NCBI RefSeq assembly: GCF_013170805.1
Contig: NZ_CP051293.1
Coordinates: 1,240,001-1,304,000, forward strand
DNA length: 64,000 nucleotides
Reading direction: 5' to 3'
Source: Mesorhizobium sp. NZP2077
GTDB lineage: Bacteria; Pseudomonadota; Alphaproteobacteria; Rhizobiales; Rhizobiaceae
Below are positions 19,405 through 29,572 of this stretch, in pieces. Below the pieces are notes generated by a model. It was not told the origin of the DNA and did not search any database. It was given only the letters and a program-made list of their open reading frames with translations. Numbering within the stretch: the first letter of the stretch is position 1; each line of letters begins with the position of its first letter. The translations under genes were made by a program, and so were the position numbers.

Positions 19405-19656
19405 ATGCGTGTGACGAGCAAAGGCCAAGTGACAATCCCACGGGATCTGCGGGAGACATTTGGGATAGGCGCCAACAGCGAAGTCATCTTCGGGATTGAG
19501 GGCGGCAAGATCACGATCACGCCGAAGCATGACAAAGGGCGGCTGGCCGACCGCGAAAGATTAGATCGTTTTCTTGCTGCGCTCGATCGGCTTGAGGGCA
19601 GTGGCGATCAGACGATGAATGCCGATGCCGTCATGGCTTTGACCCGGGATCGCTGA
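19405..19656 (+). CDS. AbrB/MazE-fold antitoxin
   Basis: DNA-binding swapped-hairpin protein of 83 residues. MRVTSKGQVTIPRDLRETFGI is the AbrB/SpoVT hallmark. The C-terminal part (RLDRFLAALDRLEG onward) would wrap the toxin. Start ATG 19405; a longer frame begins at 19369. It ends two bases before the PIN toxin start, so the two are cotranscribed. Antitoxins of this type bind their own promoter. Confidence 0.87.
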   Translation: MRVTSKGQVTIPRDLRETFGIGANSEVIFGIEGGKITITPKHDKGRLADRERLDRFLAALDRLEGSGDQTMNADAVMALTRDR

Positions 19657-19658
19657 TC

Positions 19659-20072
19659 TTGGCGACGCTTGTCGACACCAATGTACTTATCGATGTCGCC
19701 GTTCGCGATCCTGTCTGGTCAAAGTGGTCGTCGTCCAAAATGGTGTCTGCCCTTGAGCAAGGCAGCCTGGTCATCAATCAGATTATCTACGCCGAGTTTT
19801 CGATGCGCTATGAGGCGATAGACGATGTCGATGATGCCTTGCCTGAAGATGAGTTCCGGCGCGAAAGTCTCCCGTTCGAAGCGGCCTTTGCGGCGTCGAG
19901 AGCGTTCTCGGTCTATCGGCGGTTGGGCGGACCCCGAGAGAAGGTGATGCCCGACTTCCTGATTGGGGCTCACGCTGCCATCCGAGGCTATCCCATTCTT
20001 ACTCGCGATCCCGCAGGTTTCAGAAAGTACTTTCCAGATGTCGAGCTCATTACGCCCGATACTCATCCCTAA
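19659..20072 (+). CDS. PIN-domain toxin (VapC type)
   Basis: Ribonuclease of 137 residues. The acidic metal site is visible: Asp in VDTNVLID, Glu in YAEFSMRYE, Asp in VMPDFLIGAHA and Asp in PILTRDPAGFRKYFP. The start is a TTG at 19659, since no ATG or GTG lies between the antitoxin stop and the essential VDTNVLID motif. A weak start suits a toxin made in lower amounts than its antitoxin. It sits 15 bases before ruvA, in the same direction. Confidence 0.88.
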   Translation: MATLVDTNVLIDVAVRDPVWSKWSSSKMVSALEQGSLVINQIIYAEFSMRYEAIDDVDDALPEDEFRRESLPFEAAFAASRAFSVYRRLGGPREKVMPDFLIGAHAAIRGYPILTRDPAGFRKYFPDVELITPDTHP

Positions 20073-20087
20073 CGGGGGCTGCGTCCA

Positions 20088-20708
20088 ATGATCGGCAAGC
20101 TCAAGGGCACGCTGGACGAGATCGACGAGGATCATTGCCTCGTCGACATCCATGGCGTCGGCTACGTCGCCTATTGCTCGGCGCGCACGCTGGCGGCACT
20201 GCCTTCGCCCGGCGAGGCGGTGGTGCTGTTCATCGAGACCTATGTGCGCGAGGACATGCTGCGGCTCTACGGCTTTCAGTCGCAGCTCGAGCGCGAGTGG
20301 TTCCGCTTGCTGATGAACAACGTGCCGGGTGTCGGCGCCAAGGTGGCGCTCGCCATCCTGTCGACGCTGGCGCCGGCCGACCTCGCCAACGCGATTGCGT
20401 TGCGCGACATCGCCATGGTTTCCCGCGCGCCCGGCGTCGGCAAGAAGGTGGCCGAGCGCATCGTCACCGAATTGAAGAACAAGGCGCCGGCCTATGCGGG
20501 CACTGCCTCCGGCACCATCGGGCTAAAGCAGGAACTCGGTGAGGGCGTGGCATCAGCGCCAATCACCGACGCTGTCTCGGCTCTGGTCAATCTTGGCTAT
20601 TCGCGCGACACCGCTGCCAACGCGATAGCGGCGGCGCTGAAGACTGCGGGCGAGGATGCCGACGCCTCGAAGCTGATCCGCTTCGGCCTGAAGGAACTGG
20701 CGCGGTGA
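20088..20708 (+). CDS. ruvA: Holliday junction DNA helicase subunit RuvA
   Basis: RuvA of 206 residues binds the four-way junction as a tetramer and recruits RuvB. The N-terminal OB-fold starts [26 protein letters not shown]. Two helix-hairpin-helix motifs follow ([15 protein letters not shown] and [14 protein letters not shown]), and the C-terminal domain III ([18 protein letters not shown]) contacts RuvB. Start ATG 20088 follows GGGGGCTGCG. Confidence 0.96.
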   Translation: MIGKLKGTLDEIDEDHCLVDIHGVGYVAYCSARTLAALPSPGEAVVLFIETYVREDMLRLYGFQSQLEREWFRLLMNNVPGVGAKVALAILSTLAPADLANAIALRDIAMVSRAPGVGKKVAERIVTELKNKAPAYAGTASGTIGLKQELGEGVASAPITDAVSALVNLGYSRDTAANAIAAALKTAGEDADASKLIRFGLKELAR

Positions 20709-20751
20709 GGGCTCGCTTGTCCGGTCATCTGCCTTATGCGAGGAAGGCCGC

Positions 20752-21789
20752 ATGAGCCTGCCACCCCGTCTCATTGCGCCGGAAAAACGCGGCGAGGATG
20801 CCGAGCAGACCTTACGGCCACAGACGCTTGACGATTTCGTCGGCCAGGCCGCGGTGCGGGCCAATCTCAAAGTGTTCATCGAGGCCGCCAAAGGCCGCAA
20901 CGAGGCGCTTGACCATGTGCTGTTCGTCGGGCCACCAGGCCTTGGCAAGACGACGCTGGCGCAGATCATGGCGCGTGAACTCGGCGTCAATTTCCGCTCG
21001 ACCTCAGGGCCGGTCATCGCCAAGGCCGGTGATCTCGCCGCCCTGCTCACCAACCTCGAAGAAGGCGACGTGCTGTTCATCGACGAGATCCACCGGCTGA
21101 GCCCGGCGGTGGAGGAAATCCTCTATCCGGCAATGGAGGATTTCCAGCTCGACCTGATCATCGGCGAAGGACCGGCGGCGCGCTCGGTCAAGATCGACCT
21201 TGCCCGTTTCACGCTTGTCGCCGCCACCACGCGGCTTGGCCTGCTCACCAATCCCCTGCGCGATCGGTTCGGCATTCCCGTGCGGCTCAATTTCTACACG
21301 GTCGAGGAACTCGAGCAGATCGTGCGGCGCGGTGCGCGCATCCTGCAAATGCCGCTCGGCGACGACGGCGCGCTCGAGATCGCGCGGCGCGCGCGCGGCA
21401 CGCCGCGCATCGCCGGCCGGCTGTTGCGTCGCGTGCGCGATTTCGCCTCGGTCGCCGGCGACGGTCATGTCAACCGTAAGATCGCCGATGAGGCGTTGAC
21501 CCGGCTCGAGGTCGACGCGCTCGGCCTCGACGCGCTCGACCGCCGCTATCTCTCGATGATCGCGCGCAATTTCGGCGGCGGCCCGGTCGGCATCGAGACC
21601 ATCGCCGCCGGCCTGTCCGAGCCGCGCGACGCCATCGAGGACATCATCGAGCCCTATCTGATCCAGCAGGGTTTCATCCAGCGCACGCCGCGCGGCCGCA
21701 TGCTGACAGCCAATGCCTGGCGGCATCTCGGCCTCGACGCGCCGAAGGACCTGGCGCAGCAGCAGATCAACCTGTTCCAGGAAGAATAG
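20752..21789 (+). CDS. ruvB: Holliday junction DNA helicase motor RuvB
   Basis: AAA+ ATPase of 345 residues that drives branch migration. Walker A GPPGLGKT lies near residue 63, Walker B LFIDEIHR near 110, sensor 1 in LVAATTR, the arginine finger in NPLRDRFG, and a winged-helix end in [15 protein letters not shown]. Start ATG 20752 follows GAGGAAGGCCGC. It is 43 bases from ruvA. Confidence 0.97.
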   Translation: MSLPPRLIAPEKRGEDAEQTLRPQTLDDFVGQAAVRANLKVFIEAAKGRNEALDHVLFVGPPGLGKTTLAQIMARELGVNFRSTSGPVIAKAGDLAALLTNLEEGDVLFIDEIHRLSPAVEEILYPAMEDFQLDLIIGEGPAARSVKIDLARFTLVAATTRLGLLTNPLRDRFGIPVRLNFYTVEELEQIVRRGARILQMPLGDDGALEIARRARGTPRIAGRLLRRVRDFASVAGDGHVNRKIADEALTRLEVDALGLDALDRRYLSMIARNFGGGPVGIETIAAGLSEPRDAIEDIIEPYLIQQGFIQRTPRGRMLTANAWRHLGLDAPKDLAQQQINLFQEE

Positions 21790-21949
21790 CCACCAAGCGC
21801 TCAGGCGGGGGTTCCCTGGCCGGTGATCAAGCATCCGTGAACGTCTTGCGCAGAATCTGCTCGTCTTTGTCGATTTGCCGGCGCAATCGTGGATTTTATC
21901 GGCGCTGTCTCGCGGCATGCCGCCGCGATCCACGTGCCGGAGCCATAGA

Positions 21950-22846
21950 ATGATAACCAGACGCGGGTTCCTGCGCTTCATCGGCGGGTCGTTCGTGACG
22001 GCCGCCGCGCTGGGAGCCTATGCGGTCGGCATCGAGCCGATGCTGCTGACACATGTGAAGCGCTATGCGCTGACGCCGCCGCATTGGCCTGATGGCTTGA
22101 AGCTGCGGGTCGTCGCGCTCGCCGATATCCATGCCTGCCGGCCGTGGATGACACCGGAGCGGATCGCCTCGCTTGTCGAGGATGCCAATGCCCTGCAGCC
22201 GGATGTGATCGTTCTGCTTGGCGACTATATCGCCGGCATGCGCCTGGTGACAGGCGGGGTGACGCCATCGCAATGGGCGTCCGCTCTGTCGGGCCTCAAG
22301 GCGCCGCTCGGCGTGCTGTCGATCCTTGGCAACCATGACTGGTGGCACGACGGCTTCGCGCAGCGAGCCGGAGTCGGCCCAACCATAGCGCGCAAGGCAT
22401 TGGAGAAGGTCGGCATCCCGGTGCTGGAGAACGATGTCGTGCGGCTGGAGAAGGATGGGCACGGCGTGTGGATCGCCGGGCTGGCCGACCAGCAGGCCCT
22501 GTTGCCGACCGAGGGGCGCCCCGGACTGACGGGGCTGGACGATCTCGACGGCACACTGGCCAAGATCAGTGACACCGCGCCGATCATCCTGCTCGCTCAT
22601 GAGCCCGACATTTTTGCCACCGTGCCGTGGCGGGTGTCGCTGACCCTTTCGGGCCACACCCATGGCGGACAGGTGCGGCTGTTTGGCTATTCGCCTGTCG
22701 TGCCGTCGCGTTTCGGCAATCGCTACGCCTATGGCCACGTCGTCGAGAACGACCGCAACTTGATCGTTTCCGGTGGCCTTGGCTTCAGCATCATGCCGGT
22801 TCGTTTTGGGATGCGACCCGAAATCCTGCAGATCGACCTCGGCTGA
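21950..22846 (+). CDS. Tat-exported metallophosphoesterase
   Basis: Protein of 298 residues. ITRRGFLRFIGG is a twin-arginine signal ahead of a hydrophobic stretch. The calcineurin-like metal site is complete: ALADIHACRP, VLLGDYIAG, LGNHDWW, LLAHEPDIF and LSGHTHGGQVRLF. This resembles the YkuE-like phosphodiesterase group of membrane-associated phosphoesterases. Start ATG 21950. Substrate unknown; the active site would face the periplasm. Confidence 0.88.
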   Translation: MITRRGFLRFIGGSFVTAAALGAYAVGIEPMLLTHVKRYALTPPHWPDGLKLRVVALADIHACRPWMTPERIASLVEDANALQPDVIVLLGDYIAGMRLVTGGVTPSQWASALSGLKAPLGVLSILGNHDWWHDGFAQRAGVGPTIARKALEKVGIPVLENDVVRLEKDGHGVWIAGLADQQALLPTEGRPGLTGLDDLDGTLAKISDTAPIILLAHEPDIFATVPWRVSLTLSGHTHGGQVRLFGYSPVVPSRFGNRYAYGHVVENDRNLIVSGGLGFSIMPVRFGMRPEILQIDLG

Positions 22847-22861
22847 TCTGAAGAATAGCTC

Positions 22862-24112
22862 TCAGTGAAGTGAGCGGATCACGTCCATCACGTCAGGCTC
22901 GGCCTTGTCGCCATTGAAGGCGTCGACGATGCCGAAGGCGCCGCCATAGCTCCACACCGACCAGGAGAAGCCGCGTGCCTCGGCGCGGGCGGCCATATCC
23001 TTGACATAGGCGGCGCGGTATTCGGCCGGCATGACATAGGCATTGCCGTATTCCTGGCGGATCATGCCGAACTCGCCCAGCGAGATGTTTTCCGGCTTGA
23101 TGCCGTTGGCCTTCGCCCAAGCCTCGACCTTTTTAAACGGCGCATCCATCAGGCCAAGCAGCTTGTCGGGGCTGTCCATGCTGGCGACCTGTTCATCGAG
23201 ATAGGCAAGCAGGCCGCCCTGCCGTGTCCAGGGCGCCTCGGCCTTGATCCGGGCGCGGATCGTATCGAGCGTCACGTCGAACTGCGCCTTGGGCACCGCG
23301 GTCAGCGGATAGGGCAGGCCGGTCACATAGGGAATGAAGTCGCCGGCCCAGGTCGCGCCCTGGTGGGTCAGCAGGAACGGATCGTAGGAGTGGAAGGTCC
23401 AGATGACATTGTCGTCGGGGATCGCCTTGGGATCGATCTTTTCCAGCGACGAGGCGGCGGAATAGCAGGCGCTGGTCAGCACCAATGTTAGTTTTGTCGC
23501 CGAGGAACGCGCCGCGGCGGACAATTTCTGCTGGCGGTCCGGCCACAGGCTGGTGCCGTCGCTGTCGCAGTCGACGATCGGTTCGTTCATCAGTTCGTAG
23601 GCGACCTTTTGGGGATCCTCGCCGGCCAGGGCGCGACCCATCTTGCGCACCATGTCGACGTAGCGGTCGAAGGTCCGCGGATCGTCCATCACCTCGGCCA
23701 TGCCGATCTTGCGGCTGCCGCCGGCGGGGATCAGGTGCATGTCGACGATCACCTTCAGCCCGGCGCGGTTGATCATGTGCACCGAGTCCAGCACGCTAGC
23801 ATAGAGGTCGTCGCGCAGGGCCTCGGTCTGGTCGGACAGGAAAGGCGAGGGGTCGACAGGCATACGCAGGAAATCGAAGCCCGCTTGCTTGAGTGCCTTG
23901 AGATCGTCCTCCTTTAGGAACTTTCGCCATTCCGGATAAGGCAGGATGGCCTTGGCGTCGCCCCACTGATCCTCGCCGGGCCAGGTGACCCACAGGTCGA
24001 GATTGAGGCCGCGCTTCATCGAGAAGGTTGCCGCCTGGCCAGGAAGCGCCAAAGCCACCAGCACAAGCAGCGCCGCCATCAAACTCTTGATCATCGCCGT
24101 CAACAGTGCCAT
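22862..24112 (-). CDS. Secreted glycoside hydrolase family 5 (cellulase-like)
   Basis: Protein of 416 residues with a signal peptide (MIKSLMAALLVLVALALPGQA) and a GH5-type barrel. Markers are RGLNLDLWVTW, FDFLRMPVDPSPFL, VIVDMHLIP, the acid/base Glu in AYELMNEPIVD, VIWTFHSYDPF, and the likely nucleophile in ISLGEFGMIRQ. GH5 enzymes cut beta-glucans and related polymers. The start may be ATG 24112 or ATG 24094; both keep the signal peptide. It is convergent with the phosphoesterase gene. Confidence 0.85.
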   Translation of the reverse strand: MALLTAMIKSLMAALLVLVALALPGQAATFSMKRGLNLDLWVTWPGEDQWGDAKAILPYPEWRKFLKEDDLKALKQAGFDFLRMPVDPSPFLSDQTEALRDDLYASVLDSVHMINRAGLKVIVDMHLIPAGGSRKIGMAEVMDDPRTFDRYVDMVRKMGRALAGEDPQKVAYELMNEPIVDCDSDGTSLWPDRQQKLSAAARSSATKLTLVLTSACYSAASSLEKIDPKAIPDDNVIWTFHSYDPFLLTHQGATWAGDFIPYVTGLPYPLTAVPKAQFDVTLDTIRARIKAEAPWTRQGGLLAYLDEQVASMDSPDKLLGLMDAPFKKVEAWAKANGIKPENISLGEFGMIRQEYGNAYVMPAEYRAAYVKDMAARAEARGFSWSVWSYGGAFGIVDAFNGDKAEPDVMDVIRSLH

Positions 24113-24120
24113 CCGATGTT

Positions 24121-24159
24121 AGATCAGGATGACGTTTGGTTGAACCGTCATCCCGATCT
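24121..24159. repeat. 39-base inverted repeat upstream of the GH5 gene
   Basis: AGATC-A-GGATGACG pairs with CGTCATCC-C-GATCT across one mismatch. On the plus strand ATTTTCTTT follows, but there is no plus-strand gene to terminate, so a palindromic repeat is more likely. Confidence 0.45.
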
Positions 24160-24171
24160 ATTTTCTTTGCC

Positions 24172-24224
24172 GGAGCATGATCTTTTCCGAAAACCGGTTC
24201 CCACTTTTCGGGATCATGCTCTAG
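24172..24224. repeat. 53-base palindromic repeat, short family, copy 1
   Basis: GGAGCATGATC and GATCATGCTCTAG form the ends around TTCCGAAAACCGG and CCACTTTTCGG. A reverse-oriented relative lies at 63608-63660. The CTAG terminal and the central CGAAAACCG/ACTTTTCGG resemble part of the longer element at 5740 and 36529. Confidence 0.7.
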
Positions 24225-24270
24225 GTCACGTAAGGACAGGTGCCTCGTCGAGACCGAAAAAGGAAGCGCA

Positions 24271-24753
24271 ATGGACGATCATGGTGAATCGGCGACGCTG
24301 CTCGCCGGCCTTTCCGGCGCGCTGACGACGTTCGGCCACCGGCTGATGGCGCGGGTCTACTATGCCGACACCGATTTCTCGGGCGTCGTCTACCACGCGC
24401 GCTATCTCGAATTCCTCGAGCGTGGCCGTTCCGACTATCTCAGGCTCACCGGCGTGCATCACACGGAACTTGCCGACGGCAAGCATGGCGAGAAGATCGT
24501 GTGGGTGGTGCGCCGCATGGAGATCGACTTCCGCAGCCCGGCCCGCATCGACGACATCCTGACCGTCGACACCCGCACCGACAGCATTTCCGGCGCGCGC
24601 ATCTACATGGCGCAGCAGCTCAAGCGCGGCGACGAGGTGCTGGTCGAGGCCAAGGTCGAGGCGGCGATCATCGGCGAGAATGGCCGGCCGAGACGCTTTC
24701 CCAGGGAATGGGTCGCGGCGTTCATGCCCAAGGCACGTGCTTCGGCTGATTGA
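24271..24753 (+). CDS. ybgC: YbgC-type acyl-CoA thioesterase
   Basis: Hot-dog fold thioesterase of 160 residues. The catalytic motif is YYADTDFSGVVYHARYLEFLERGR with the Asp of the 4-hydroxybenzoyl-CoA thioesterase group. YbgC is encoded just before tolQ in many proteobacteria and is associated with the Tol-Pal complex. Here a ParDE-type pair lies between it and tolQ. Start ATG 24271 follows GGAAGCGCA. Confidence 0.92.
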   Translation: MDDHGESATLLAGLSGALTTFGHRLMARVYYADTDFSGVVYHARYLEFLERGRSDYLRLTGVHHTELADGKHGEKIVWVVRRMEIDFRSPARIDDILTVDTRTDSISGARIYMAQQLKRGDEVLVEAKVEAAIIGENGRPRRFPREWVAAFMPKARASAD

Positions 24754-24809
24754 AAGGGTATGACAGTGTCATACATTGTGCTAATGGCGAGGACAAGGAA
24801 ACAATCCCC

Positions 24810-25085
24810 ATGAGAACCAGCAAGCCCATAAGCGTAACGCTCGGACGCCAGCAGAGCAGCGTCGACGCCCGTCTGGCGTCGGGAGCGTACGAATCCGCGA
24901 GTGAAGTCATCCGTGCCGCGCTTCGTGCCCTTGACCGTGAGGATCAGGTGATCGCCTCCGTCATGCGGGCCAAGGTGCAGGAAGCTCTCGACGATCCGCG
25001 CCCGGACATCCCGGCCGAGGACGTGTTCAAGGCATTGCGCGAGCACCATGCAGACCGCATGAAGGCCGCCAAGCGTCACGCATAA
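24810..25085 (+). CDS. ParD-type antitoxin
   Basis: Protein of 91 residues with a ribbon-helix-helix start (SKPISVTLGRQQSSVDARLASGAYESASEVIRAALRALDRED), the signature of ParD-type antitoxins, and a C-terminal tail for toxin binding. Start ATG 24810. It is followed directly by a ParE-like frame that shows no usable start codon. The pair is placed between ybgC and tolQ, which are normally adjacent. Confidence 0.88.
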   Translation: MRTSKPISVTLGRQQSSVDARLASGAYESASEVIRAALRALDREDQVIASVMRAKVQEALDDPRPDIPAEDVFKALREHHADRMKAAKRHA

Positions 25086-25386
25086 GGTCGTTTTCAGACC
25101 TTCGGCGCAGTCCGACCTCGTTGCCATTTACAACTACATTGAAAAGGAAAGCGGTGCCGCGTGTGCCGGTGGCTATATCGACCGCATTGAGGCGGCGTGC
25201 ATGGCGCTATCGACGTTCCCGGAACGTGGCGTCGTTCGTGACGCCATCGGCCCCGGTATCGGCGTCGTCGGCTTTGAACGTCGCGCGTCGATCCTGTCCC
25301 GGGTCGACGGGAAGCAGGTGCTCATCCTGCGTGTCCTCTATGGCGGGCAGGACTACCCCCACCACGTGGACGAGACGGGCTCCTAG
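25084..25386 (+). pseudogene. ParE-type toxin frame lacking a canonical start codon
   Basis: Open frame reading KVVFRPSAQSDLVAIYNYIE to the stop at 25386, about 100 codons, the normal ParE length. ParE motifs RIEAACMALSTFPERG and LILRVLYGGQDY are intact. The frame is open from just after a TGA at 25060, but no ATG, GTG or TTG occurs before codon 40 (ATG 25201). The junction reads GCATAAGGTC; one extra G (GCATGAAGGTC) would restore both an ATG start for MKVVF and an overlapping TGA for ParD. The toxin has probably been silenced by a single-base loss; a non-canonical start is the alternative. Confidence 0.72.
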
Positions 25387-25443
25387 CCTATGGAAGCGCA
25401 TCGGCTCCGCCACCGGGCGCGGCAATGCGCCGCGCCATATTTA

Positions 25444-25459
25444 CTAACCCATCCTTAAC
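25444..25459. promoter_or_regulatory. CtrA-like box upstream of the tol operon
   Basis: CTAA-CCCATCC-TTAAC matches TTAA-N7-TTAAC with one mismatch in the first half-site. It lies about 190 bases before tolQ, within a 260-base region that must hold the operon promoter. Confidence 0.35.
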
Positions 25460-25646
25460 CATAACGGTTCATGAAGAGATTGGTGAAGATTGGCGCTATC
25501 CAACGCCTTCCTTTCACCAATATTTGCCCCGAAAAGGCCGTCAACGGCACAGTTTGGGGTTGTCACGGTAGCTTCGCGCGAACCGACCACAAGGGATGCC
25601 ATGGGCCAGCCGCCAGCTTTGCTCGGAAAATCTTAAGGACGTAAAG

Positions 25647-26357
25647 ATGGAAAATATCGCACTCGCCGATCCGGGCGCGCAATTGTCGGTTTGGTCGCTG
25701 TTCCTTTCGGCCAGCTGGGTGGTCAAGCTGGTCATGATCGGCTTGCTCTGCGCCTCGGTCTGGACCTGGGCGATCATCGTCGACAAGCTCGTCTCCTATG
25801 GCCGCATGCGGCTGGCGCTCAACCGGTTCGAGCAGGTCTTCTGGTCCGGGCAGTCGCTGGAAGAACTCTACCGCACGCTCGCCGACCGCAAAACCAGCGG
25901 CATGGGCGCCATTTTCGTCGCCGCCATGCGCGAGTGGAAGAAGAGCTTCGAGAAGGGCGCCAAGACGCCGCTCGGGCTGCAGACCCGCATCGACAAGGCG
26001 ATGGACCTGGCGCTGACCCGCGAGATGGAAAAACTGGAGGGACGCCTCGGCTTCCTCGCCACCACGGGCTCGGCGGCCCCCTTCATCGGCCTGTTCGGCA
26101 CGGTCATCGGCATCATGACGTCGTTCCAGGCGATTGCCGGCTCCAAGAACACCAGCCTTGCTGTGGTCGCGCCCGGCATCGCCGAGGCGCTGCTGGCAAC
26201 GGCCATCGGCCTGCTCGCAGCCATCCCGGCCGTCATCGCCTATAACAAGCTGTCATCGGATGCGAGCAAGATCGCTGTGCGCATGGAAGGGTTCTCCGAC
26301 GAGTTCTCCGCCATACTCTCGCGCCAAATCGATGAAAAAGTCGCGCCGAAGGCCTGA
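25647..26357 (+). CDS. tolQ: TolQ, proton channel subunit of the Tol-Pal system
   Basis: Inner-membrane protein of 236 residues with three helices, which with TolR couples the proton gradient to outer-membrane constriction during division. The MotA/TolQ/ExbB core is seen in LGFLATTGSAAPFIGLFGTVIGIMTSF and GIAEALLATAIGLLAAIPAVIAYN. Start ATG 25647 follows TTAAGGACG. It opens the run tolQ-tolR-tolA-tolB. Confidence 0.95.
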   Translation: MENIALADPGAQLSVWSLFLSASWVVKLVMIGLLCASVWTWAIIVDKLVSYGRMRLALNRFEQVFWSGQSLEELYRTLADRKTSGMGAIFVAAMREWKKSFEKGAKTPLGLQTRIDKAMDLALTREMEKLEGRLGFLATTGSAAPFIGLFGTVIGIMTSFQAIAGSKNTSLAVVAPGIAEALLATAIGLLAAIPAVIAYNKLSSDASKIAVRMEGFSDEFSAILSRQIDEKVAPKA

Positions 26358-26368
26358 GGAGCAACGAG

Positions 26369-26821
26369 ATGGGTATGTCCGTAGGCATGGGGGGACGCGG
26401 CGGGCGCGGCCACCGGCGGCGCGGCCGTCACCATGCATTGATGTCGGAAATCAACGTCACACCGATGGTCGACGTGATGCTGGTGCTGCTGATCATCTTC
26501 ATGGTCGCCGCACCCATGCTGACGGTCGGCGTGCCGATCGACCTGCCGGATACGCAGGCCAAGGCGATGAATGCCGACACGCAGCCAATCACCGTCTCCA
26601 TCGATGCCACGGGCAAGATCTTTCTGCAGGAAACCGAGATCCCGATCGAGGAGCTGGTGGCCAAGCTGCAGGCGATCTCAAAGACCGGTTACGAGGAACG
26701 TATCTTCATCCGTGGCGACAAGTCTACCGACTATGGCACTGCGATGAAGGTCATGGCCCGCATTTCGGCCGCTGGCTACAAGAATATCGGGCTGGTTTCG
26801 CTGCAGGAACAGGATCAATAA
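26369..26821 (+). CDS. tolR: TolR, proton channel partner of TolQ
   Basis: Protein of 150 residues: a Gly/Arg-rich N-terminus, one membrane helix (MSEINVTPMVDVMLVLLIIFMVAAPM) holding the essential Asp in VTPMVDV, and a periplasmic domain ending IGLVSLQEQ. Start ATG 26369 follows GAGGAGCAACGAG. Twelve bases separate it from tolQ. Confidence 0.95.
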   Translation: MGMSVGMGGRGGRGHRRRGRHHALMSEINVTPMVDVMLVLLIIFMVAAPMLTVGVPIDLPDTQAKAMNADTQPITVSIDATGKIFLQETEIPIEELVAKLQAISKTGYEERIFIRGDKSTDYGTAMKVMARISAAGYKNIGLVSLQEQDQ

Positions 26822-26828
26822 ACGCGAG

Positions 26829-28007
<1,179 letters not shown>

Positions 28008-28046
28008 GCCCTGACATCCGAAAATCAGTATGAGAAGCGAGAAGAC

Positions 28047-29357
28047 ATGAAATCAATCCTCAAGCCGCTCCTGATGATCGCAGCAATGGCGATGGGCATG
28101 ACCGCTGCCGGCACGCTGCCGGCGCTGGCGCTCGTCGAGCTCAATGTCAACAAGGGCAATGTCGAGCCGCTGCCGATCGCCATCACGGATTTCCAGGGCG
28201 GCGACGCGCTTGGCGCCCAGATATCCCAGATCGTCACCGCTGACCTGAAGCGCTCCGGGCTGTTCGCGCCGATCGACAAGAGCGCTTTCATCGAAAAGAT
28301 TACGAACCCGGACGCCGCCCCTCGCTTCGACGACTGGAAGGTGATCAATGCCCAGGCGCTGGTCACCGGCAGCGTCAGCAAGGAAGCAGACGGGCGCATC
28401 CGTGCGCAGTACCGGCTTTGGGACACTTTCGCCGGTCAGCAGATGGCGGGCGAGCAGTTCTTCGCCAACGACGCCAATCAGCGCCGCGTCGCCCACATCA
28501 TCGCCGACGCGATCTATGAGCGGCTGACCGGCGAGAAGGGCTATTTCGACACGCGTGTCGTCTTCATCGACGAGTCCGGCGCCAAGAACGCCCGCAAGAA
28601 GCGGCTCGCCATCATGGACCAGGATGGCGCCAACGTCCGCTACCTCTCGGATGGCAAGTCGATCGTGCTGACGCCGCGTTTCTCGCCGAACCGGCAGGAA
28701 ATCACTTACATGTCCTACGAAAGCGGCCAGCCGCGGGTCTATCTCCTGCAGATCGAGACCGGGCAGCGCGAGCTGGTCGGCAACTTCCCTGGCATGACGT
28801 TTGCGCCGCGCTTCTCGCCCGACGGCCAGAAGGTGATCATGAGCCTGCTGCGCGACGACGGCAATTCCAACATCTTCGCCATGGACCTGCGCAGCCGCTC
28901 GACGACGCGGCTGACCAACTCGACCGCCATCGACACCTCGCCCTCGTATTCGCCCGACGGCAGCAAGGTGGTGTTCACTTCCGACCGTGGCGGCCGTGCC
29001 CAGATCTATGTCATGGGCGCCGACGGCTCGGGCCAGACCCGCATCTCCTTCGGCGACGGCGTCTATTCGACGCCGGTGTGGTCGCCACGCGGCGATCTCA
29101 TCGCCTTCACCAAGCAGACCGGCGGCGAATTCCAGATCGGCGTCATGAAGACCGATGGTTCGGGCGAGCGCATCCTGTCGTCCGGCTTCCAGCAGGAAGG
29201 ACCGACCTGGGCGCCGAATGGCCGCGTGCTGATGTTCTTCCGCGATTCCGCAGGGGGGCCAAAACTGGTTTCGGTCGATCTTACCGGGCGTAATGAGCAA
29301 TCGATCCCGACGGCGAATTTCGCTTCGGACCCGGCCTGGTCGCCGTTGTTGGAATAG
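28047..29357 (+). CDS. tolB: TolB, periplasmic beta-propeller of the Tol-Pal system
   Basis: Protein of 436 residues with a signal peptide (about 1-28), an N-terminal domain ([25 protein letters not shown]) and a six-bladed propeller with repeated FSPDGQKV- and [16 protein letters not shown] blades, which binds Pal and TolA. Start ATG 28047 follows GAGAAGAC. The 39-base gap to tolA suggests one transcript. pal, normally next, is displaced by an acyltransferase gene. Confidence 0.95.
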   Translation: MKSILKPLLMIAAMAMGMTAAGTLPALALVELNVNKGNVEPLPIAITDFQGGDALGAQISQIVTADLKRSGLFAPIDKSAFIEKITNPDAAPRFDDWKVINAQALVTGSVSKEADGRIRAQYRLWDTFAGQQMAGEQFFANDANQRRVAHIIADAIYERLTGEKGYFDTRVVFIDESGAKNARKKRLAIMDQDGANVRYLSDGKSIVLTPRFSPNRQEITYMSYESGQPRVYLLQIETGQRELVGNFPGMTFAPRFSPDGQKVIMSLLRDDGNSNIFAMDLRSRSTTRLTNSTAIDTSPSYSPDGSKVVFTSDRGGRAQIYVMGADGSGQTRISFGDGVYSTPVWSPRGDLIAFTKQTGGEFQIGVMKTDGSGERILSSGFQQEGPTWAPNGRVLMFFRDSAGGPKLVSVDLTGRNEQSIPTANFASDPAWSPLLE

Positions 29358-29375
29358 AGGAATTGAAGAACTGGC

Positions 29376-29393
29376 GAATTGAAGAACTGAAGA
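29376..29393. repeat. Left copy of an 18-base inverted repeat flanking the acyltransferase
   Basis: GAATTGAAGAACTGAAGA is the exact reverse complement of 30941-30958. It sits in a degenerate tandem stretch (GAATTGAAGAACTGGC then GAATTGAAGAACTGAAG) just after tolB. Confidence 0.7.
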
Positions 29394-29572
29394 ATGGGAG
29401 AAGGCGGGCAGCTACATTAAGCGCGCGAAGGATCTAGAGGTTTATAAGCGCGCTGATACGGTTTCTCTCGACCTACATAGAGCCACGCTCGCTTTCCCGA
29501 AGATTGAGCAATACGCAACTGGTCGGCCAGTGCGCGTCGAAGGCTTCTGTGCAGCGGGGATTGGGATCGTCA

